A stretch of DNA of 64,000 nucleotides, taken from assembly GCA_018389105.1 (NCBI GenBank), contig JACATO010000317.1:2265001-2329000 (forward strand), written 5' to 3'. Of this stretch, positions 10,952-26,563 are shown in pieces. Positions within the stretch are counted from its first letter, which is position 1; each line of letters starts with the position of its first letter. The stretch comes from Nautilus pompilius (Eukaryota; Mollusca; Cephalopoda; Nautilida; Nautilidae). The notes under the pieces were generated by a model. That model was not told the DNA's origin. It did not search any database and saw only the letters and a program-made list of their open reading frames with translations. Both the position numbers and the translations under genes were made by a program.

Positions 10952-13600
10952 TACGTGCCTGCATAGAAAGAGTGCAATTGCAAGAAAAAACTTACTTTTT
11001 ATATAATAATAATAATAATAATAAAAATAATAATAAGAAGAAGAAGAAGAAGAAGAAGAAGAAACATTTTATATGCTTATTTCATGTATCTTACTTGCCT
11101 TCCTTTAGCTAAGTAAAGAAGAGGGAGTTGCGAGAGAGAGAGGGAGAGATGACTAGAAGTAAACCATCAGGGCAGGAGCCCTAGCGCTCATATTTTTGCA
11201 CTCCGCGGTTAATTAACAAACATACTATCGACTTTATCTTTTATTATTTTAAATAAAACATCGTCCTTCTGCTTCTTTACGTGCGCATTATAGCCACCTA
11301 ATTATATATAAGAACAAGCGATTAATGCCATAAAACTACCGGAACATGCGAGAAGTGCTAATGCGTGCAAAACAAAGAAACCGTTAATAGTCTTAATAAG
11401 AAGTCCTCAGTGATTCTTGAAAAAACAGCGTCGGGAAATACTGCTGTGTTGATGTTGGCTAACGAAGCCAAATAGCTGGGCCGTGCGGCAGTTATTCGTG
11501 GCTATACGAATCTAAACATAACAGAAAGACATTCCGGCTTCATCTAGTCTTTCCCTATCTCTTCTGCTTATCATCGTTCTTGTACCCAAGATATGAAACT
11601 GCTCGTTCGAGTTTTGGTTTCTCTTCCGCATCGAGACCCTCCCGCCCGACGTTTGTAACTTTCATTTGTCCATTTCAAAAGCCATCATTTCTAATACACA
11701 CACACTTCTTCGGCATCTTTGTTTTATATTCTGTTATTAACTCGTCCCTCTTCTCCTTACTTGCATCTTAAAATGATGTTGCATGTATATGTATGTGTGT
11801 GTGTTTGTGTGTGTGTTGTGTGTGTTGCGTGTGTGCGTGCGTGCGTGTGTGTGTCTCTCTCTGTGTGTATGTGTGTTGTGGTGTGTGTGTGCGCGTGAGT
11901 GTGTGTGTGTGAGTGTGTGTCTGTCTCTCTCTGTGTGTATGTGTGTGTATGTATGTGTATGTCTGTGTGTTTGTATGTGTTGCGTGTGTGTCTGTCTCTC
12001 TCTGTGTGTATGTGTGTGTATGTATGTGTATGTGCGTGCGTGCGTGTGTGTGTGTGCGCGTGTGTGTGTGTATGTGTGTTGGTGTGTGTTTCGTTGATAT
12101 AAATAAAACGTGTAAATAGGCTTAAAGAAGCTGGTTCATTTTCGCTTTCACAAAAGCTTAACTCTGCTGCCCACACACGAACGTGGCAAATATCGGTATT
12201 AGAATTAGACCGGGCAGAAGCGAACTTAGATCTAAGTAAAAGAAAACAAACAATTAGAAATGTCCCTTTGTATTTTGCTTTTTGCTTATTTAAATTATTT
12301 TAGAATATTATATATTTTATGTCGGAGCTTTAAGTTTATTTTTCTGTTTTTGTTTTACTGTTATCAGCACCAAAAGCGAACAGGCGGATGCCGATATTTA
12401 AAAATAAGGACAGAAACAAGGCGAATTACTGTTGTTTCGGGATTATAATTATTAAATCTTACATTCTCATTAAAAACACAGAAACCATTCAAATGTATAA
12501 GATCTAGATTTTTTTTTATTTTTCTTCTACATCATGTGGATTTAAAAAGAAAAGAATAACACGATCTCTCACCGCTGTCTTAAGGCCAGACTTCGTCAGA
12601 CCGACTGACGAGAAGAATGTCAGCCGTGATTAACGAGTATCTCCTTCACGTTCAACCTCATATGCATAGGTCTATGACGCCATCGAGCCGTGCCCAAAAT
12701 CTGATCTGAAAGTCGATGACCTGCAGACATGATAATTTCGCACCTCTCTCTCTCTCTCTCTCTCTCCCCCCCCCCCCCGTCGTAGGAATGCCTCTGACGT
12801 TTGCTTTACGATTCACTCTTCATCTAGAACCTTTCGACAATGGAACCAACCTGATTTACAGTCGCGTGTAAACTTTCGAAGAATTTAAGGTGAAGGACGT
12901 CGACAGAAATATTTGTTTAGGTATTCATTGTCGTATTGGAGTGCCGTGTTCGTGTTATGCTCGACAGGAAAGAATTCTAAAATCTGAACGGCGGGATCTC
13001 AACCTAAAATTCGAGTGTTGTATATTGGAAGATCGGGAAAAATCAGGAAATGAGAACATTTTGTTAAAATAATAATGTGCGTGCATTTATTGAAAATCAC
13101 TGCTTTGTTACTGCGTAGTTGCATCTGCACAAGAATTTATTTAATTGAAGAGACTCATTCCAAAGGAACTATGAATGAGAAAGCAGAGCTTAATTAAGGG
13201 AAGGTAATGTAATAATTTTGGTCACAACTGGGAATTGTGTGTGATTTTTTTCTGAATTCTGTCTAATAGCCGAAAGTATTATACGAGACAGACGAGATAG
13301 TGCGTATACTTTGTTATAGTGTGGGAAAGTTTAATTATACTAAGGAAATCACTTCTTGTTCTTTTTTTAAAGAAAGCCAGGCTGCTGAAGACCAGTAAAG
13401 TTTATCCTGAAACAGAAAAGGTGGGCGAAGAAAGAAAGAAAAAAAAAATAAAATCGAGCTAGTTGTGCACATGAAGAGTGGCTGAGGGTACTTACCAAAG
13501 TCACTACTTAACAGCTGCATATAAAAATCTACTCGCCAGATTTCCTGTGGAAACCAGTTCTTGTCTTTCTAAACGGATTAAAGTGAGGCGACCCAGAACA
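10661..13600. other. Microsatellite-rich non-coding stretch
   Basis: Contains (TAA)n at 10,871-10,947 and again at 11,004-11,037 running into (GAA)n to 11,062. A compound (GT)n block fills about 11,780-12,090, within which a unit of CT-rich plus TGTGTATG words is repeated three times (near 11,855, 11,925 and 11,993). A (CT)n tract followed by poly-C is at 12,746-12,778. The non-repetitive parts near 11,200-11,400 and 12,560-12,730 carry homeodomain-like and GATA-like words but no exon I can defend. Confidence 0.6.
11780..12090. repeat. Compound (GT)n/(TATG)n/(CT)n microsatellite
   Basis: A mixed GT, TATG and TCTC array with a short higher-order unit repeated about every 70 bases. Overlapping Cys/Val frames on the plus strand and Thr/His frames on the minus strand are artefacts. 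Confidence 0.9.
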
Positions 13601-13604
<4 letters not shown>

Positions 13605-13636
<32 letters not shown>

Positions 13637-13658
13637 AGAGAGAGAGGAGAGAGAGAGA

Positions 13659-13697
<39 letters not shown>
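13605..13697. repeat. (GA)n microsatellite
   Basis: About 93 bases of GA repeats with a few GGAG interruptions. Confidence 0.9.
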
Positions 13698-15940
<2,243 letters not shown>

Positions 15941-16075
15941 AGCCAGCTTCCTTTATAGCGCCAGTACCACCCGCACGAAAGCTCTCAAGATGTGCGTAAA
16001 TATTTTGTTATCTTTGAAAACCATCATCTACGCCATTTGAAGTCTACAGCTTTTGTTTTTTTTTTCTTCTTGCAA

Positions 16076-16268
16076 ATGGCAATTCGTTTAATAATCTTAC
16101 CTTTTTTCTATTATTTATTTTTCGCGAGTAACTACGTATGTTCAAAAGCAGGAGAAATACAATTCTGGGTAACGCTCTCACCCGACGAGTACCAGCCTCC
16201 GGAACTGATTTTTGGCCTGACTGACATCACGCGCAATGAGTACCTGGTCTCCGGTTTTCTCACAAAAG
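16076..16268 (+). CDS. Possible first exon of a secreted or membrane protein
   Basis: From an ATG in fair context (CAAATGG) the frame encodes MAIRLIILPFFYYLFFASNY, a textbook signal-peptide profile (short basic start, hydrophobic core, small residues before SKA|GE). A varied hydrophilic segment follows, including FWVTLSPDEYQPPE and ITRNEYLVSGFLTK. It runs into a candidate donor AAAAG|GTACTA at 16,268/16,269 (phase 1). Composition turns codon-like and G+C-richer exactly over the region after the signal peptide, unlike neighbouring DNA. I do not recognise the family. No second exon was found, so this stays a hypothesis. The frame is also open upstream to an ATG at 15,992, which I consider less likely because it would bury the signal peptide. 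Confidence 0.35.
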
Positions 16269-19200
16269 GTACTAGTTATTTAGAGTATAGCTAAAATATA
16301 TTCCCTTTATAGAACCTGCTTTCACCGGATGGTAGCACCTTTACTTCATCTTTAATACAATTCTTCATACGACATCTCCAAGACCTTGAATACGAAATAA
16401 AGGAAATATCATGTGAATACCACGTAAAGATGGTTTTTAGTCTGTTACATTTCCCTCTTGCGATGATGTCAACATCCGTACAACCGAACTAGTTTCAGTG
16501 TTTTATTTACATGATAAAATAAACAAAAGTAAACGTAGAGAAATATAAATCGTAATAGTAATTCAGGAATATTCGTCAGAAATATTAATGCAGATACCGA
16601 TAAAGTAAAGGCTAGTGCTGTCTATCCACTGGTATTTAAAAAAAAAAAAACAACATTTTTTTTACATTTTAAAAATGTATATTTCAGAAAAAAAATCAAA
16701 AGCGATTAATATTAACTAAACAAAACGCTGTCTTAAATTAATAACACGAGCTCTAAGTGAAGTTTGGTTCATTGTGGTAGATTTTGTGAAACGTGTTTAG
16801 CATCTTATTTCCCACTGCATGAACTTGACAGATTCACCCTGTAGCTGACGTCTTTGCAGGTTCATCTCTATCAAATATACAGTTGGGCCAAAATTAGTGC
16901 ACCGCCTTACATCGTGAATGTGTGTTGCAATTTTAAAATGCTGCTTCAGCGTAATAAAGGCAATCAAGCGGTCTGGATATTTCTAGAGCCTCTGCCTTGA
17001 ACATCCTCGATGTATTAAGTTCTAGTTGCGGTGCAATGGTAGAGTAAGACAGCGGTAAACTTCAATAAATGCGCAGTCTGCTAGATTCTTTTCAAACAAA
17101 ACAGTGCTTCAAAAAAAGGAACATATAAATAAGGAAGGAAAAGCAGAGTCCAAACAAAGGCTTAGGCGATTGCATGAACCGTGATGTAACCGGACGCCAT
17201 TTGGAATCATGTGGGCTCACTATTGGACAGTCGGTGCCATGGAACATGGAGTTTTGGCACCGAAGGTCAAACGCTTGAATGTCAATGATTTCTAAAGCTT
17301 GAAGTAAGGGAAAAGTAGATAAAAATCCAAAGTAAAGAAATTGTTTTCGGCACTGAGTATGGTTTTCTCCTTCGTTGGCGAAATATTCGACCGAGTACCT
17401 TTTGGGTGATGCCAAAGCCGTATCACCCCTCCCTCCCCCAAGAGACAAGAGCATACAGAAAACTGCGAAATTTTGTTGAGATAAAACTTGTTAAATTAGT
17501 GGTTCGTTTTGAAATCCCTCCCGCGACAGTAATTATTCATTGAATGTGACAGAATCAATGAAGCTGATCCATTTTATCCCGAATCGTCAAATTTAGCATA
17601 ATTAAAACTGAAAGCTGTAAAAGGCAACTTGAAAACACCATAGAATTTGACGGCATAAGTTATCTCCCCTCCGTCATATATCTTGTATGAAAGAAAGAAA
17701 AAAGACAACAAAAGAAAAGGGGAGAACTCATTGTGGGGTTTTTTTTCTTCATAGAACCCGTTTATTTCGTCATAGCTTTAAATCCATTTTTTTTTTTTGT
17801 ATTTTGAGCGTGTTTTATATTTCATGTTTCCCACCCCAGAATAACTCTGTGCGAGAGCTTTAAAATCGGGAGGAGATTATAAATAACTAAAAAGAGTTGA
17901 GTTAGGCGTCGTCCTTATAAAAACTCGTGATGTCCGCTGTGGAAGGGCTGATTTATGTAACCCAGTGGTTCGCCTAACGGATCCCGAAGGCTTTACGCAG
18001 CCTGCGAGTTTATCTGTATTCCAGCATTAAATGTGCTGAATCAAGGTGAACACAGCACGTGACCTGCTTGTCTGTATCAGCTTGGTATTTCAAGTATGAG
18101 GCTCTCTCCACGCTATTCCATACCGGCTACTTTCTTATATGTCAAAACAAGTACAAATCCAGTTCTTAAGTAATGCCTGTATTGGTATATGGAAATAAAT
18201 CTACGGAAAAATATATTTAAAAGAAAAACAAGAACAGCATAAAGGCTAACATAGATGAAGAGATAAGATAAAACGGAAGGGAAATAACGAGATAGAGGGT
18301 ATGGAGCATTTCATTGTGAAAATACATTTGTTAACAAAATCTGATCTACCTATTAACATGTTATTCTTATAACCGATGAGAAGAAACCAATAAATAACAA
18401 TAAGCAATATTCAGATTACTTTTTAAGGCGTGCACATTTTCAGTAGACAGTGATCATATTTCTTTTAAAAAAAATTTATGTATGCATTTATTTACGCTTC
18501 TCTCCGTACAGTAAGTCTACTTTTAATAATTTATCATATTTATGGCACAGTAGATGTCACAGAGCAGTAGTAACTTATATATCCCCAAATCAACTGTATT
18601 TAAAAACTAATAATTCTTCTTCTTATTGCATAAGTTAAGAAAAAGAAGAGGCTTCCAATATTGATTCCAATATTCTAACACTGTATTACGATAACTCCAA
18701 TCAAAACCATAGTACACATCCATTCTATAATTAACAGTACACATCTGTGTTGACTAAACCAAGAACAATTACGAAAATTGTTGTTGATGACAAAGTAAAG
18801 ACGTCGTTAAGGATAAAATGCGTTTAATTATAGCGACACTACCCAAAGGTAGTGAGCATCATCTGGTTGATTCCGAGATCAGCTCTCGGTATTTGGAATC
18901 GAGTCAATTATTCTACGGCATACTTATGTCACTGAGCTGTTTGTCTGTCTATGTCTATCTTTGCGCACGCACCTTTCTTTCTTTTTCTCTTGGTCCAGCC
19001 AAATGAATTCCCATAGTTTTACCCTGTCAACAAAGCCCCCATTCACGAAAGAACTTTTGTCACCTGGGAATGTAGTGGTAATAGGTTGGGCGCGGATGTA
19101 ACTTACAGCTTGATACACCTGCTATTTCTCCCCAGCAGTTAAAATAGACTGTCCTTCGTGCTGCTAGCTTTTGCTTCGGTACCTTGTTCTGTGGGGTTAT

Positions 19201-20500
19201 CTTGCATTGACCCTTGTTAAATTAGTCCAGAAGTTGGAAATATTACATGAGTGAAGCTCCTCTCTTATCTCCCACACCTGTATACAATATGTCTAAACGC
19301 TATTCTGTATGTATTTGAGACCCTATTTTATTGTAATGCAATGAGCAATTTTGGAGATGATAAACATCCTGTTTAGTCGTGGCTTTTACCATCATTCCTG
19401 CAGTTAATTTCACAAGTTCTCGCGAAACTTCATCAACGGAATGTACTGTAGCCCAAGTTGAAACTAAACACGACATTCTACACACACAAACATGAAAAAG
19501 TAAAAGAAATCCATCAGAATAACTTAAAAAAAATTCCTGCTGTACTCCGATCTGGAGTAACAAACATTTGCAGTTCTATTCGAGCTCTAAAGTAAAAAAC
19601 AAAACAAACAACAACCTATTTCTTAATCTTAGTTGTATTTAGGTCTCACAAATTTTCATTTAACTTAATTACGTTTGTCGGTACTTTGTTTTGTTTCTTC
19701 CTGAAAACAGTCAAATAATTGTTTGTTTGCTTTTCTTTTTTTTTTTAAAGTTATCATTATTCGGGACCGATTGTATAGGCGTAACTACAAGATGTATGTA
19801 GTATTTGCTGTATTTTTTTTTTTTTTTTAAAAAAGAAGATATTTTAAGCGATCTGCAAAACTGTACACTAGATTATCATCACCACAAGCGAAAGTCTTCC
19901 GTCCAGCTATTAGACGTAGCGAAGAAGGGTCGGCTTGATAACCTCGTACCAAGTACGGAACGATGGTCCATGACCGTTCGTCTGAGGGCTGTAATCTACA
20001 ATCGAAATCGGCGTGCGCGTGGGACAGAACTGTAATAATTGATTAGGAAACACGTGCTCCAGAGTAGACTTCTTACACGATAAAGTTATTTGTGCACTAA
20101 TGTAAAAAAAAATATCGAAGTTTAATACTCAAAAGCAAAAGGTCTGTTACACAATATATATATATATTTTTAATCTACAACAGATAGATATCAACATAAT
20201 CGCGAAATAGCTTTTTTTTTTTTAAATCCCGTTAGGATCGATCATCGCTGCTGCTATTTAACTTATTAACTCATATTATGCTCTTCACATGCAAATCTGA
20301 TTCAGTGCAGCTTTTGTTCTATCTACCAATTTCCTAGCCCTAAATTTAAAGATTTAGTTAGTATTATAAGTAATCAAACGTTTGAGCTATACACTTTTAC
20401 TGTTTATCAAAACAAACAAACAAATAATCCTCTAATTAAAGGTATTAAAAGATTAACTTTCTTTGAGAACCATAGAATTATTTTACTATGAATTCCACCT
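16269..20500. other. Unique non-coding stretch
   Basis: Moderately CpG-containing AT-rich DNA with poly-A and poly-T runs. A minus-strand open frame at 17,092-17,454 (120 residues) has no recognisable domain. Apart from the solitary transposon-like end at 16,878 I see nothing definite. Confidence 0.5.
16878..16903 (+). mobile_element. Solitary Tc1/mariner-like terminal inverted repeat
   Basis: TACAGTTGGGCCAAAATTAG followed by TGCACC closely resembles the outer end of Tc1/IS630-type elements (TA target followed by CAGTTG..GGCCAAAA). No matching inverted end and no transposase were found nearby, so it is at most a remnant. Confidence 0.35.
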
Positions 20501-20502
20501 CA

Positions 20503-20595
20503 GAGAGAGAGAGAGAGAGTGAGAGAGAGAGTGAGATGGAGAGAGGAGAGAGAGAGAGAGAACAAAAATAAGCAAGACTAATAATAATAATAATA

Positions 20596-20633
<38 letters not shown>

Positions 20634-20656
20634 TTAATAATAATAATAATAATAAA
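20503..20656. repeat. (GA)n followed by (TAA)n microsatellite
   Basis: GA repeats at 20,503-20,560, then TAA repeats from 20,579 to 20,656. Confidence 0.9.
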
Positions 20657-20659
20657 ATT

Positions 20660-22079
20660 TAATTAGCAATTACTTGCTTTTATTCAGATAAATTAATTTT
20701 AAAAACGGATAACAAATGAATTTCTACTGTTTATTTTATACCAATAAAAGTTACTGTTGGTATACTTTCGTTTTAACTCTAGCAGTCGATGTTAAATAAG
20801 CACAGAGAACCTCAAACTTAACTGATTGCACCTGTGGATTATAAGTGTCGAATATACCTTATGATAAAATCACATTTTGACCAATTGTTTTTAAGTTAAA
20901 ATTTTCTTACCTGGATAAAGTATAAAAGATCCGAGTAATCTGCCATTTAATTTCCTTGCTAAGTTATTTGTAGAAACTTTACTTTCAGTTTGTGCGGTAA
21001 ATTTACTCCAAAGCCTTTTCTAGAATGTTTCGAAATCTTCTCACTTACGTCGCGCACGTGTGTGATGTGAAACAACAACAACAACAACAACAGAAGAATT
21101 TTTTTAAAAAAGCGAGCAAATATATATTTATATACATTTGTGATTAAGTGATTTACTGATTGGGGGAACAGATAAGAAGGGAAGGTGAGATCACCTGTCA
21201 TTCGCCGAAACAAAGAGACGAAAGTCACCTTACATTGTAATCTGTCACTGGGGATCAGAAATAAAAGAAAGACTGTGAGGCGAACGAACGCGTCATTGAC
21301 TGACTGCTGAAAACATCGGCCACAGATCTGTTGTCTGCGTCGTTTTCAAGATCCCATCATCACCCCCCCCCAACCCATCAACCAACTGGTCATCATTGTT
21401 GTCCGGAATTCTCCGGGAGCCCAACAATCGGGGCCGGAACCAGCCTTCAGAAGTTTTGTAATTGTCGAACGATGTAAAGAAGTGCGACTGGATGAAGTTC
21501 GTCCCTTTGGACTGTTCGGAATTCTTCTTTTTTCTTTTTCTTCCTTCTTTCTTTCCTTTTTTAGATCGCTGGCATAACATTTTATTATCAGCCAGTGATC
21601 TGTTCCGATGAAAAGAAATGGAATTGCTGGAGTTCCGCCATACCTTTGCAATGAACAGGTGGGTGAGACCGCGCTGCAAGTTGCTTTTACATAACTTCTC
21701 AGATCGTCTAAATGCTAAGTACACAGTCGGATTCGAACCCCTTCCTCGGTACTGAAAGCAGACAGCAGGTGGGGAGATCCGTATGTACGATGAGCGAGTA
21801 ACGTACGTGGTTGGCGACACATCGAAGCGATTTTAAATAATTACAATTTCACTCGGCCCCCTCCCGCCCTTTTTTTTTTTCTTCTGTTATCGACTTATAG
21901 AAGATTATGCTAGATTAGCGTTAGACGTAATGGAAAGAAGAGCCGATAGTCAGTGCAAAACGATGTAGGCTCATCTTTGCGCCGTTCCCCTGCCTTTGAC
22001 CAAAGCAATTAGATGCCGTATCAACGCTGGTGAGGCCAGATCTGTTAGGTCTTATTAAGTGCTTTCTCGCGACTTAGTT

Positions 22080-22080
<1 letters not shown>
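20660..22080. other. Unique non-coding stretch
   Basis: Holds an (AAC)n run near 21,071-21,092 and a CpG-containing segment at 21,290-21,830. A 175-residue minus-strand frame crosses that segment. The frame is interrupted in sense by a Lys/Glu run from a polypurine tract and has no domain. On the plus strand a pyrimidine tract ends in TTTTTTAG at about 21,562, with a GT donor (ACAG|GTGGGT) near 21,660, but no reading frame stays open between them. Confidence 0.45.
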
Positions 22081-22114
<34 letters not shown>

Positions 22115-22209
22115 CTCCTCTCTCTCTCGAACCGCTCCCCTCCCTCTCTTTCTTTCTCCATCTCTCTCTCTCTCCCTCCCTCCCATCCCTCTCTTTCTCT
22201 CTCTCTCCA

Positions 22210-22249
<40 letters not shown>

Positions 22250-22365
22250 CTCTCCTCTCTCTCTCTCTCTCTCTCCCTCCCTCCCTCCCTCTCTTTCTCT
22301 CTCTCTGCATCTCTCTCTCTCTCTCTCCCCCGCCCTCCCTCCCTCTCTCTCTCTCTCTCTCACTC
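22081..22365. repeat. (CT)n-rich block
   Basis: About 285 bases of CT repeats with CCAT, CCCT and TTTC interruptions. Overlapping Ser/Leu and Arg/Glu frames on both strands are artefacts. Confidence 0.95.
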
Positions 22366-22369
22366 GCAC

Positions 22370-25300
22370 ACACAGAATTTAGAATTTGGCAGTACAAAAG
22401 CTGTTATTGACCCCGCAGGACAGGCTGGCGCTAAATCTGAATACTCGGCGAGTCTGCCCCTTCTCCGGACATTTAACAACACGCCCAGACCAGAAACAAC
22501 AATTCTAACCAGAGGAGAAGCTCCCGCTACCTTTCCATACAAAAACGCACTGGAAGAAATAGCCCGATTTCCCCACCCGAAATAACTTTCAGCGGCTCGG
22601 CGAAAACAACCCGGACGCTAATCTAGCGTAACCTTATAGAACCTACCTGTCACAGACCCCCCCCCATCCCCTGATAAGCTACCACCCAGCCTTTCCCTGT
22701 TACATCGCACCAGAAGGAATGCCTCGTTATCCACCCCTAACAGTAGAATCTCGGCCCGAGACTAAACAACCTGTAATATGTATAATTTAAATCATTGAAG
22801 TCTGGTCCTAGCATTGTCCACGCCCGTAAAGCCACCAGGCCGTTTACAACTAACCAGTCTTTATGTTCACCTTCACTGTGTTTGTCGACTTCATAAGCCG
22901 CCAAATATCTTATAAAATAATTTTTAACGGCTGCGCTTGATGAATTAAAGGATGATGGGCGCCAAGTACACGGATTTTTTGGGTTTTTTAAACTAAAATT
23001 TAGCCTTTAAAAAATAGTTTGGTGGATTGGATCAGGAAGTGTCGAAGACTTGATAGAAATTGTCTTTAGCAGAAATGGGCAAACACTGGCTTTTCCTTCT
23101 CGTCCAGGAGCTGATGGTGAAAGACACCTTTCCTCGCATCAAGAGGAACTTTTCTTTTCTTAGTTCTTCGAAAGTCCAAGTACATAAGAATACAATGACA
23201 AGTTAACCCTTGGCTTTTCTGGATGCTGTTCTTGTAATCTCTGCTCCCTCCTCCTCTGTTGTTGACTTATTCTACTGGATGGAATTTTTTCACCAGTTCG
23301 AAACTTAAAGCCTTTATATAAATAGGATATAACACGTAACCCAGTATTTTTGGTTGTTGTTTTTTTTTTTTTGCTTCAAATAAAGATTGAGATATAACCA
23401 AAAAAGAAACAGAAATAATAATAATAATAATAATAATAAACATAATATTGAAGTAAAACGTTAGTGGATCCGTCTACTAACAGTAGCTTTATATAAAATG
23501 GTAATTATTCACTTATTACCTGCATTAGCTCTACCTAAACGAGTTAAATATGTTCTTGTAAAAATATGCATTGATTCTCAAGTCCTACAATATTACATAA
23601 ACTTTTTTTCTTTCGTTTTTATGGAGAAACCTGGTTAACATAAATGTGGAACGTTTGCTGTGTAGGGGCGGATAACTTAGCCCGCCCCCCATCGCTTAAT
23701 CATCTTGAAATACTTCATCTAAACTGGAATGATTTACTTTAAAGGAACGAAAAATGCCTATTAATAAAAAAATATTTAATTTACCTCATAACTTTAAAGA
23801 AAAAAGCTCTTTTGTTTTTAAATAATTTTGTTTTTCTAAATTTGAAAATTTAAAGTTTTTCATACTTTAAACATGGAAGTCTGACGCCGTAGCGCGCCTA
23901 ACAAGAACACCGCAAACAGCTACCTGCAGCGTCATAGTTGTGCATAGCAAGGCTGCCGCTCAGAGTAATGTGGCGCATGGTGTTCGAGTGTTCTGACTTC
24001 ATTACCCATTTTTTTTAATTTTTACTCCTTGTTTAGAAAAGCTAAAAACCAGGAAATGGCGGTCTCCTAGGTGTCGATATATCTGGTTATTCCTGATGGA
24101 CGTTAACTCCGCGGATGTCAATGGTTCTTGAACGCTTTCAACGCAAAAGAAAACAGAATTCAGACGGAGTAGCGCACAACAATAAATCGAGAGCCAAATC
24201 TGTAAAAAAACGATATTTATAGATAAGTAAAATTATGAATTATTATGACAGCGAGAAGAAATAAGCAGTGTTAATAAAATAATAATTTCACTAAAATTAT
24301 CCTTTTTTTGAGTTAAATTGAACTGTCTCAACTTGCTTCTGGTAAACGCTGACGTATTGTTTTAAAAAATTTTATGACGTCACAAGTAGATTTATTTCAT
24401 CACTTCATCTAAAAATGTGAGCGATTTTATTTAAAAGTAAAATAGTGATTTTCTCGCCTTCTACAAGAAAAGATAATAGTCAGAAAGCAACTAAGATACT
24501 AGTACGTATTCACATAACCTCTTCATATTAGCTAAGAACGAATATGATTATTTTTTGTCATGCACTTTCACAAATATAACAACTATAAAGATAAAAATTA
24601 GAAAACAAAATTTTCTTAACTAGTCAAATTTATGAAGAAAAATGTTCTTTTTTAAGCATAAAATACTGTCATCTAATTGTTCAACGGATACTACGTCAGC
24701 TTAAATAAGTAACTAAATACATACATAAGTATCAATATCTGATAACATAACTAGTGAGATAGAGATGCGTTGTTTTTTAATAGCTGTACTTTTATATACT
24801 AACAAAGTATTGTCCCTTCACTCGTTAGTAAATAACTGAATATTTTTAATAGGGTTTATGAAATAAAATTTTTAGTGAAAATGTTATAGAAATACTTCAA
24901 TTATGGATGTTTTTTTTACATTTTAAATTATGTATATAAACGCATACGTAAATGCCTAGAACTGTCTTTGCAGTTTTACATTTGTATGCATGTATGTATG
25001 CTTGAGAAAGTGGAGAGAGAAACATATAATTAATAATTTACATTTACTTAACTGCTGCATAAATTAAGTAAGCGCTAACGTATATCCTCAAATACATAAA
25101 CAAGAAGAAATATTTGGGTGTTAAAAGGTAAGCAACTTTATAATTAAATTTCCAAACTGATTTTCTTCTTTTAAAATAAAATCAATTTGTTCATATATAT
25201 ATAGGCTCACTGTAAATAATTTAATTATTGCTTTTTATTAATATCTGTTTATTTTTAGCTTGGATTCGCATTTAAATGATTTTTAAAAAAAATTTATAAA

Positions 25301-26523
25301 GAAAAATATTTCTGATACGCTTAACTCTTTCTCCGAAACCGTCATCTCAAAGGAAGTAACTTTATAGATGGCGCACGTGAGTCTTTTCCATTCGAAGATC
25401 ACTGCCACCTTCGTTTACATTAAAACAAATTTGTTTATAAAAGCTAGGTAAACTATTTTCAGAAACACTAAGAATCAAAATAATGCATGCTAATACATGC
25501 GAACACAATGCCAAGGATACGCGAGAATACAAAACTATGAAAAGAGTTGCAGATGCAATGAACTAGTAATATGCCTTAATGGTATTTATATTACTATATT
25601 TATCATAACGATTTTTGGAAAATAAGTTAATAACTTCATATTTCAGAACGCAATTTTTGTGATATGTTTAATATTATTTTATTGCAAGTAAAGAAATTTA
25701 AATATTCTGTTTTGCATAGCCGGTTAGTCTACATCTTCGTTAAGTGACCAATGAATTCCCATTTCTTAAAACCATTCACTTTCACATATTCACGCTTGAT
25801 TTTCGCAATAATAAGTCGAGCCTAACGAAAACAGACAGCGAAACGGACGGGCTGACGCACAAACGAAAAGAAACTTAAAGTCACACGAGTTCAGGTCCAT
25901 TCTTTGTTCACATTATATTTAATAATCAAAAAAACAGGCAAAGTCTCGAATTCCTATCGTCCAACATTATATGGGTTGTTTTTGTTCGTACTTTCTTTGT
26001 AGCTTACCTCTTCTGGACGTATGAATTAAAGTTAGTGCGACCTCAGAGCAGTTTTAATAAGTTTACTTAGAATTCAGATAAAATTTTAGAATCCTTTCGT
26101 CGAGCTGACAGCAGGTGAGCATGTCATAAATCGGAAAGGTGTGAACGTAACAGGTAAAACAGACAACAACAAAAAATGTCGAGTTTGCTGTACACGTGAA
26201 AGAGCGGTCAGATTTTAAGAGCAAAGATGTTTAGGAGAAATTTGAGATAAGCCCACTGGTGCTTTATAGACGTAAGATGTGAGAGCAGAGGATTGTGTTC
26301 CTCTTAACCTTTAGCTGCTAACAAACTTAGGAATATAATATATAGTTCGATTCTAAAAGAAACTGACTGCTGTAAGCATATTTTGATTGTACAGAGCTGT
26401 TTCTATTATGGTTCTGAATAAACTGAAATTAGTGGGTACGCATCTCATGGTAGTTTAGGAGGTTAAGAGTTGTTAAATACCCACAAAGGACATTAAAATA
26501 TAAACGTAATGCTAAAGGCAAAC

Positions 26524-26563
<40 letters not shown>

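Noticed and set aside
11757..12176. 139-codon Thr/His frame and Cys/Val frames
   Set aside because: Read through a (GT)n microsatellite.
12618..12710. Plus-strand 30-codon frame MSAVINEYLL...
   Set aside because: Short, ends in a stop, no splice or promoter support.
17092..17454. 120-codon minus-strand frame near the Tc1-like end
   Set aside because: No match to Tc1/mariner transposase motifs on either strand.
21293..21820. 175-codon minus-strand frame
   Set aside because: No recognisable domain, contains a polypurine-encoded Lys/Glu run, no upstream acceptor tract on that strand; insufficient evidence for a gene.
22055..22410. Four overlapping frames of about 105 codons
   Set aside because: Same artefact in a (CT)n block.
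23924..23978. Small minus-strand exon starting MRHITLSGSLAMHNYDAA with a GCAG|GTAGCT donor
   Set aside because: Attractive locally, but its phase (1) does not fit TFAP2 exon 2 (phase 0) and no partner exon is visible.
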